Shown here in pieces: positions 39,101 to 48,100 of a stretch of DNA of 64,000 nucleotides. Under the pieces are notes generated by a model. The model searched no databases, had not been told where the DNA came from, and saw only the letters and a list, made by a program, of their open reading frames with translations. The number at the start of each line of letters is the position of its first letter. Position 1 is the stretch's first letter. Source of the DNA: Gibbula magus (Eukaryota; Mollusca; Gastropoda; Trochida; Trochidae); NCBI GenBank assembly GCA_936450465.1, contig OW388293.1, positions 30,137,860-30,201,859 on the forward strand, read 5' to 3'. The translations under genes and the position numbers were made by a program.

Positions 39101-42100
39101 AAGCCATCTTTATTGTCCTGTATTCCACTTCTACATGCCCCTATAAGAGTCAATAAACGATAAGACTTATGATAAATATTAGTTTTCACTTCTCAAAATC
39201 CACTTTTAATAAGATGATGATGAACGTGATATTTGCTTGTTTTATAATGATTTTTGTTTTTGTTTGCCTTTGCTATTCTTTTTTTAAATAGGCATTAAAC
39301 TTAAATTGGCTAATAGCTGTGATATTGCCCAAATGGCGTTATAAACAAATACACACTAACTCACTCAAAAGTAATGCACATTGAATTAATATGCAAGTAA
39401 TATGCAATGAAGATATTTGAACAGATACCTTCCGTTCTTATAATACTCAGATTCATGTTTTTAATTACTCAGTATTTAATCACTTCACATGTATCTCCTT
39501 ACACATCATTTCATAAGTAAATGTTCTGATAACAGAGATCAAGCATGGGTAATTTTCCTCACGTTCCAATTGGTTTCAATTATAACAAGAAACGCTTATG
39601 GGTGAAGCAAGCGCCTCCTGAAACTAGAGTGCAGCCAGAGCATAATGCCCCATTAATGCCATGTTTCTTATAAATAAGTAGCTGTGATGAGAGGGTGGTT
39701 TTTTTTTAGATATTTTAAAATATGAAACTATCGGCTATCTCAATAAGTTTAAGACCAGGATGTATTTGATCAGCTTAAAAATCAATAAATACATATGCAT
39801 ACATTTGAAAATATTTGAAGGAAAAGAGATTGGATGAAAATTATAAAATTGTAGGGGCAAACATGTACCTCTGGAAACGTTTACACACTTCATTCAACCC
39901 AAACTCATATACTACACTGATTCTTTTCCAATACACAAACTGTTAAATGATACCATATGAGCATAAAACCACGGGACGGATTATAATAGAAGTTCAGAAC
40001 CGAACGATGATCCTGCACAGTCATAATATCTGTTTTGGACAAACTCGAACTGAGATACATGTATATACATAAAAATATTTTTTTTATAAGAATTAAATGT
40101 TATTATCAATAACTATTACATCGACGTCTATGTGATAGATGCTGAACTATTGTGAACACATACAATCATTTCAACATATTTCATTTCAGGATATCAGTGA
40201 ATCGCATGAAGAACACTCCTACATAAAAGGATCATATACACCCACCATACACTCAACACGGTGTGATGAAGATGAGAATGATGAAGGTATGAAGCCTTTT
40301 CCTGGTCGTATTGGTTTGTTTTCAGTCAGTATTTGAAGAATACATGTCTAAAGAAGACATGTCCTCAAAGTATAGCATGAAATCATAATCTAGATTATTT
40401 TGTTTAAATCTTTGTTTCACTCACAAATAAGGTGAGTGTAGTGTTCAGTGAACAACATAAGTATATCAGCCGTATAGGAATAGAGAGGCAATATTCACTA
40501 CTCTCGACATATGATCAAAAGAAATTTCCATTTGGAAGATAACCGGAAGCAAGTCGGAAACATTCGGTAACAAAAACAATGCTGTCAGTTTGGTCTTGCA
40601 CAGATCGTATAAAGGTTAAAGAAAATAGTTGTTTCGTTTTGTTGATTCAAGATTCAAGATTATTTTATTCCTTAAGACGACCATTGGTGGTATAAGAATA
40701 TAGCACATGGTATAATATAACATACATAAGATGACTACATGTCAGTTAGAGAATAGAAATATCAAATCTATGTACATTCGTGGAAGAGAGTAGTAATGCT
40801 AGTTTAACACTTTTCTTGTTATTATATTAATAAAAATTGAGAGTGATTTCAAAAAAGTAGTTTGTAAGCTGAATACATTGTGTGTCATAAATTTGTATTT
40901 GGCTTTAATACAATCCAACACACCATATGCGCTGTTTACACACGTCCCATTTACATGCATGGTAGTTATATGACTTATTAAACATTATCACACCAAATTT
41001 GTCATCTTGTCAGTTATAAATAAGATTCCAAAATTTCGGTGACAGATGTAAATTTGTTATTTTTGTTTGTGCAGGAATAAGTCCGGTCTGTACATTTCAT
41101 ATTATACCTTTTCCACCAATACTCAATATTTTCACACTAATTTACCGTCAAACGTAGTTGCAGTTATTTACTTCACTTAAGCATAACCCTATCATTCAAT
41201 CTTATTCATTTCCCAGCTACGTAAACACTACTCAATCTATTTATATCCACTTCCGGTACTCTCAAACTAGGCTCGTAAACAAACCCATGTGCCTTATCTC
41301 ACCGCCGTGGAACTGAGACGTCGTCTTACCCTACAGGGGGTCAATGCACCCTCCTCTTGGAACAGAAAGCTCTTACACCAGCTGTACCAAGAGAATTTAA
41401 GAGGCAGCTCCAGCTCTAATCACACCACCACGAGCAGCTTTCCGGAAGTGACACCTGATATCTCTCCAGCAGAACAGAACTTTCTACCAAGTGTTCCCCT
41501 GACTGTCAACTCCCCCACTACTAGCAGGAACATTACTCATGAGATAGTGCCTGTGCAGGAACCTTCTGTCTCCAGTCTCCAACGTGAATTGGCTGAACTG
41601 AGGAATGTTGTGTCTGGACTAACTGGAATCCAAAATCACCCTCGCCCTGTGGTTGCTACCCCCCCTGTGCCTGTACTTCCTGGATCAGGCCCCCTTCACG
41701 AAGTTTCTTCGGATTCTCTCCCACAGATTTCCACTGTGGCACCAGCCCTCAGGAGGAAGATACAAGAAGGTAAATACGTCAACCTGGCCCTACTTCTCCT
41801 CCCCAATCAGGAAGGTGTCGACAGCAGAGTTTCTGAATTTGATGGGAACGTTTTCTCCCTCAAAGATGACCCCAGGACAAATAGAGCGCTAACTTTGGGA
41901 GAATTTATCCAGGCATTCGGCCTGTACAAAGACATTCTGTGTGAATTTGATGCGGTTAAACGACAGCAGCTTGACGGACATGAGCAGACAGTGATCGAAC
42001 TTGCTACACTGTATGGCGGATCAGTCCATTACGACTATCATAAACTGTTCGCCGCGCGTGTTGCCGCCTATGCCGAGAAGGGAATACACATCCGATGGGA

Positions 42101-45100
42101 CTTGCGGGACACTAGAATATATGGAATGTGCTCATCAGGACGACGGACGAGAACCTGTACTGCCTGCCACAGTATCACCCACAGCATCGAAGCCTGTCCA
42201 AACATCAGGGATACCTCACGACAACCCCAAGCAAGACCTGTGCACAGCGGCAGGGAGGACAAGTTCCATCTCGACAGACGACCAGCTAACATCAAAGATG
42301 TAAAAGGAAGACCGAGAGTGCGACGCGACGGCCAAGAAGTCTGCAACAACTTCAACGACCGCGGATGCAGTCGTCTACAGTGCCCGTTCTCGCACATCTC
42401 CATTCTCTGCAATTCAAGGAAGCACGGGAAAATGCAGTGTAAATGCGAATCGCACTCCCCTCGAGATTGACTAAAACCTACAGCCAGAGAATTTCCTAGG
42501 TTAACACCTATAAATATAGAAAATCTCAGAAGGGAGTTGGCTTTTCATCCGGACAAGGACTTTCACGAGTACCTAATTGGCGGTCTTGAGAACGGTTTTG
42601 ACCCAATGTTCTCTGTTCCTCAGTCCGTATTCGAGTGCAAAAACAATCTTAGTGCTAGGAACAATGCTGTTGATGTCACTACCCTGGTAGACTCTGAGTG
42701 CAAGAAAAGTTACGTGGTCGGCCCCTACAAAACTTCACCTTACCAGGATTACCGCGTCAGTCCTCTGGGACTGGCCGAAGGGAAATATTCGGGCAAGAAA
42801 CGGCTTATTCTCGACCTGTCAGCCCCCCATGATGATAGTGATACCCCCAGTATAAACAGTCTCATCAACAAAGAGGAATGCTCACTTTCCTATGTGACTC
42901 TAGACCAAGCCATTGCTGTCATCTTACAACTCGGAACAGGGACATTAATGTGTAAAGCCGATATTACTGATGCCTTTAAACAGATCCCCATTCACCCCAA
43001 GTTCTGGCCCTTTTTTGGTTTTAAATGGGATGGACTGTATTATTTCTATACAAGGCTAGCTTCTGGATGCAGATCGAGCCCCAAGATTTTTGACACCATC
43101 TCGCAGGCCATATGCTGGATTCTAGAAAACAACTACGCCATGCCTCACGTGCTCCATCTCCTCGATGACTTTCTTGTCTTGGACCCCCCTCACTACGATT
43201 CCAAGAGAACTATGCACAACATCCTGAAAGTGTTCGAGGAGCTGAATATTCCGCTTGCTAAACATAAAACCATGGGCCCCGTGACAAAGCTTGAGTATCT
43301 CGGCATCATCCTCGACTCTGTTGACATGGTCGCTAAGCTGCCACTGGACAAGGTGCAACGTATAGCTTGTCTCCTGACGGATTTTTCTCAGAAGAAGAAG
43401 TGTACCAAGAGACAGCTGTTATCTCTCCTCGGACATTTAAACTATGCTTGTAGAGTCATCATACCAGGCAGATCCTTCGTGTCCTACCTGATAGAACTCT
43501 CCTCGTCAGCGAAGAAACTACACCACCATGTAAGCCTGTCTGGGGATTGCCGTAAGGATCTAGCCATGTGGAGTAAGTTCTTATCTGAGTGGAACGGCAT
43601 TTCATTCTTCCACGAGGCAACGATCACTTCAACACCGGACATCTCCCTGTTCACTGACGCAGCAGCTACGGTTGGATTCGGCGGTTTCTACCAAGGATCC
43701 TGGTTCGCCGAGAAATGGCCCGAGGAGATATCTCAGCTGCGTCTAGGCACTCTATCTATGGCCTTCCTGGAACTCTACCCTATTGTAGTGTCAGCTCTAT
43801 TGTGGGGTCATCTTTGGGCGAAAAAGCGTGTTATGTTCTACTGTGACAATATGGCTACTGTGTACATTCTCAAAAAGGGCAGGTCAAAGTGTTGTAACAT
43901 TATGTCACTCATGAGACGACTTACTTGGACAGCAGCAGTTAATAATTTTGTCGTGTTAGCTAAACATGTTCCAGGTGTAAATAACAACATTGCTGATGCT
44001 CTGTCTCGCTTGCAGATCTCCAAGTTCCGAGCCCTGGCTCCGCAGGCCCAGTACCTTCCTCACAAGTGCCCCCCCAGCTCTCAAGTAATGTGGCGCTGAA
44101 CAGTCATCTCCATTCCCTGTGGTCAGCAGTGGTGAGCAAGGGCACCCAAGCAGCTTACACTACAGGAATGAACTGCTACACCAAGTTTCTCCTGACTCTT
44201 GGACTGTTCCAAACCCTGCTCCCTTCCGGACCGCCCCCAGTGTGTGAAACCTATCTGCACTACTTCATCGCACACTGTTATGGAGTATTAAAACTCTCCC
44301 ATGTGACTGTGAAATCCTACTTAGCTGGTGTCAGGTTCTTTTACCTCAAGCAAGGTATTTCTACCATATTCGACAACCTGGCGTCAGGCAGCACCAACAG
44401 GCTCCAATCATTAATGAGGGGATACAAGAGGTTGCAGACACCTAGGCCCCAGAAACGACTGCCTATCACCTATAGTGTACTTGTGAAAGTTGTGGCTACT
44501 CTTAGAGCAGGTCTACTCGGACCTCTCAACGACTTCGTCATGGAGTGCATGTGTCTAACAGCCTTTTTCGGCTTCCTCAGGTGTGGGGAAATCACCTGTG
44601 CCGGTAGTTTTGACCCAAGTGTGAACATTACTATAGGTGATGTTAAGTTTGACATCGAGGACAAAAAGTGTACCCTACTACTTAAAGCTTCTAAAACCGA
44701 CCCGTTCAGACAAGGAGTTTACATAACTCTGTTCTCAAATAGTAGCTTGTGTCCATACTCTAGCCTAAGGAAGTTATTCCACATTAGAACTCTCCAATGT
44801 GGGACCACTGATGATCCCTTGTTCACGGACTCACGTAACCTTCCCATATCCAGAGCCGTGTTCCTCTCCTGGCTAAGTCTGACACTGTCCCGAGCGGGAT
44901 TCAACGCCACCCAGTACTCTGGGCACTCCTTCCGCATAGGGGCAGCGACTACTGCTGCTTCTGCTAACGTGGAAGATCACCTTATCAAGACCCTTGGCCG
45001 CTGGCAATCAGACTGTTTCCAAAGGTATATAAGGACACCAGAAGCAACTCTGCTTCGAGCCCAACGAGCCTTGTGTCTGTGCTAACTTGTGTTGGACTCT

Positions 45101-48100
45101 GTACCTGATGATCACTTTGGAAACTATGTGAACTCTGCTTCATTCTTGTCAGCTCGAATGCCTATGTCTGATTACTTCGTGTTTGTTTCTTATCATGTGA
45201 TATAAGTAGCTTTAATTCACATTTACTTAATTGCCTTAGTCTCATATGTGCCAACTACTCATTTTTCTGGTCACACTTTATTTCTAGACATTTCACGTGT
45301 AGGCTCTAATGATGATCTATTGATGTCCATCCTTGTTATTTTGTGCTCATCATTCCATGTCGTAGCCTGGCTGCACATCTCACTCTGGATTAGGCCTCTT
45401 TTATGTGCTTACTCATGTTACGATCACTTGTAACTTCAAGCGTTATACACGTTTTAACTTTTACTTAACCAGCCTAACGCTTCTTTATTATTTTGCCGCC
45501 ATATACTCATACCATGTATGTTGTGCTACATTTACTCCTTAGTCAAACTCATTCTTTTTGTAACATTTTCCAAAATATATAACTTTTATGGGGGCTCTCG
45601 GTTGCAACAACCTCGTTTTGGTGTTACAAGCCAATTCATTTCTTCCTGCCGGCTTGAATCGGCTTTAGGCCCCCAATTCATCCTATATATTCCCTACACG
45701 GCCCGCAGGGCTCCCCACTCTTCCGCAGGAGGAGCTCCGATATCCACAGGGTATCTTCAGCACTTGCACAGTAGTTCTCCAGCCCGCAGGGCTTCCCCAT
45801 TCTCCGCAGGAGAAATCCCTCGTACTGACCATCCTCAGCCCGCAGGGCTCTCCACTTGTCCGCAGGACAAGCCCAATATGGCCCCTGTACCTCACACCGG
45901 TCCGCAGGACAGTCCAGTCCGCAGGGTCTCCAATCTTCCTCCTAGCCCTCGCCATCTCGACAGTGCCTACCGCTCGTTCGCAGGACAGCGGTAGAACCAC
46001 TTCTCAATCTCTCTCGTGTCAGCCCCCGGGCTATACCCCTGCAGCCGAGAAGCCCCCATGTACATACTGTATATATGCCAATGTCTGTAATAAATGATCG
46101 TATTAACACATGGTCTTTTGTTGTTCCTGCACAAAATGTAAATTTGTTATTTTTGTTTGTGCAGGAATAAGTCCGGTCTGTACATTTCATATTATACCTT
46201 TTCCACCAATACTCAATATTTTCACACTAATTTACCGTCAAACGTAGTTGCAGTTATTTACTTCACTTAAGCATAACCCTATCATTCAATCTTATTCATT
46301 TCCCAGCTACGTAAACACTACTCAATCTATTTATATCCACTTCCGGTACTCTCAAACTAGGCTCTTTGTCCATTTACTACTACAGTTTTTAAGTTTATAA
46401 TTCATAGCATAATACCTGCTTTATATCCCTCTTACCTAAAGTAAGTTAATATTTCAGTTTTTATTCAAGTGTCTATTATATTTTATTTATACAGTCTATT
46501 TTCCCCATCATGCAATGTAAGGAAATGACGTCACTTATCTCTTCTATTTATGGCAAAGAGCAGTCAGCCTCGTTTCAGTTTTCATCACCCTTGCTCTGCT
46601 GACCAAATTGTTACCCACCATCCTTCCCCAGTCTCCTCCTTGGGGCTTCTCAGGCTTCTTTGTACAAATGTTACTATTTTCACGTACCAGTATCAACCTT
46701 CATGTATTTTATATCTCAAGCCATTTCATGTGTATGTATTCATGTGTATGTATTACCAGCCAAGCATGTGTATGTATTACAAGCCAAGTATTCATGCTTA
46801 TGTATTACAAGCCATTTCCAGTGTTACAAGCCAATTCATTTCTTCCTGCCGGCTTGAATCGGCTTTAGGCCCCCAATTCATCCTATATATTCCCTACACG
46901 GCCCGAAGGGCTCCCCACTCTTCCGCAGGAGGAGCTCCGATATCCACAGGGTATCTTCAGCACTTGCACAGTAGTTCTCCAGCCCGCAGCGCTTCCCCAT
47001 TCTCCGCAGGAGAAATCCCTCGTACTGACCATCCTCAGCCCGCAGGGCTCTCCACTTGTCCGCAGGACAAGCCCAATATGGCCCCTGTACCTCACACCGG
47101 TCCGCAGGACAGTCCAGTCCGCAGGGTCTCCAATCTTCCTCCTAGCCCTCGCCATCTCAACAGTGCCTACCGCTCGTTCGCAGGACAGCGGTAGGACCAC
47201 TTCTCAATCTCTCTCGTGTCAGCCCCCGGGCTATACCCCTGCAGCCGAGAAGCCCCCATGTACATACTGTATATATGCCAATGTCTGTAATAAATGACCG
47301 TATTAACACATGGTCTTTTGTTGTTCCTGCACAAATCGGTACTTCTCGATAAAGTAACACCATTTATAATATTTTGAATATGTGATCCCCAACAACACAA
47401 TGGATGTGTCTTTGACAAAATTAATGGGTAAAAGCTTGCATCCTTCAATATCTAAAGCAGAACAACGAAGTATATATTGTAGTTCATCTGCTATTGCTGG
47501 GGTATTACATAATTTATAAGTTTTATTTGCATTAGGAGTGTTGGTCCAGCTACCTGTTTCAATTGGTAATTTGTGGTTGGTAGTCCTGAATTTAAGTATT
47601 GGGTAAGAAATCGATTTTGGAAGATAGAAGATAAATGTTGGAAATTGTTTGTGATACTTATAGTAAAAACCTTTGGAACTGTTATCAACCGAGACGTTAC
47701 CATGACTGATAAAATTGATCACTAAGGACCGTGGACTAAGGACTTATTATCGTCTGATACATGTTTATGCTAAAATGTTATAATAATTTTAGCTATCAGA
47801 ATTTCTAGTGGCTTCCTACCTAGTTCGCCATATACATAACATCTGGTGTAGATATTTAACTGTTCTACAGCAGACAAAATTGCCGATCCCATTATTCCCG
47901 TTATTCGGATCCCAGACCTATTGATCCGAGGGTGAACATGCTAATAAACGCACTATTTTCTTTGAGATATCATCATGGTTTTCAAATATCCCAAAATCCT
48001 GCATGGTAGTTTTTATAAATAATATTGAATGGTTTGTCGTTATAGTATGATGGCACATGAATTTCATTTTCTCATTATTTCAGAAGACAACAAAGTGATG

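Larger units (their letters stand above)
41046..47335 (+). mobile_element. Ngaro-type tyrosine-recombinase retrotransposon, near-intact
   Basis: A 6290-bp element with the split direct repeat layout A1 - coding - B1 - A2 - spacer - B2. A1 (41046-41274) and A2 (46136-46364) are both 229 bp. B1 (45621-46135) and B2 (46821-47335) are both 515 bp and differ at about five bases, so insertion was recent. It encodes a Gag-like protein, RT/RNase H and a tyrosine recombinase. No methyltransferase domain is seen, which favours Ngaro over DIRS or PAT. Such elements integrate as circles through the recombinase and make no target duplication, and none is seen. It lies in intron 2 of copy B in sense orientation. 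Confidence 0.92.

Noticed and set aside
42068..42412. Minus-strand 114-codon frame within Ngaro ORF1
   Set aside because: Shadow of the conserved plus-strand Gag-like frame.
45518..46000. Overlapping open frames of 105-158 codons on both strands in repeat B1, echoed in B2
   Set aside because: They exist because GC-rich palindromes are open in several frames. There is no start context, no recognised domain, and the strands mirror each other.
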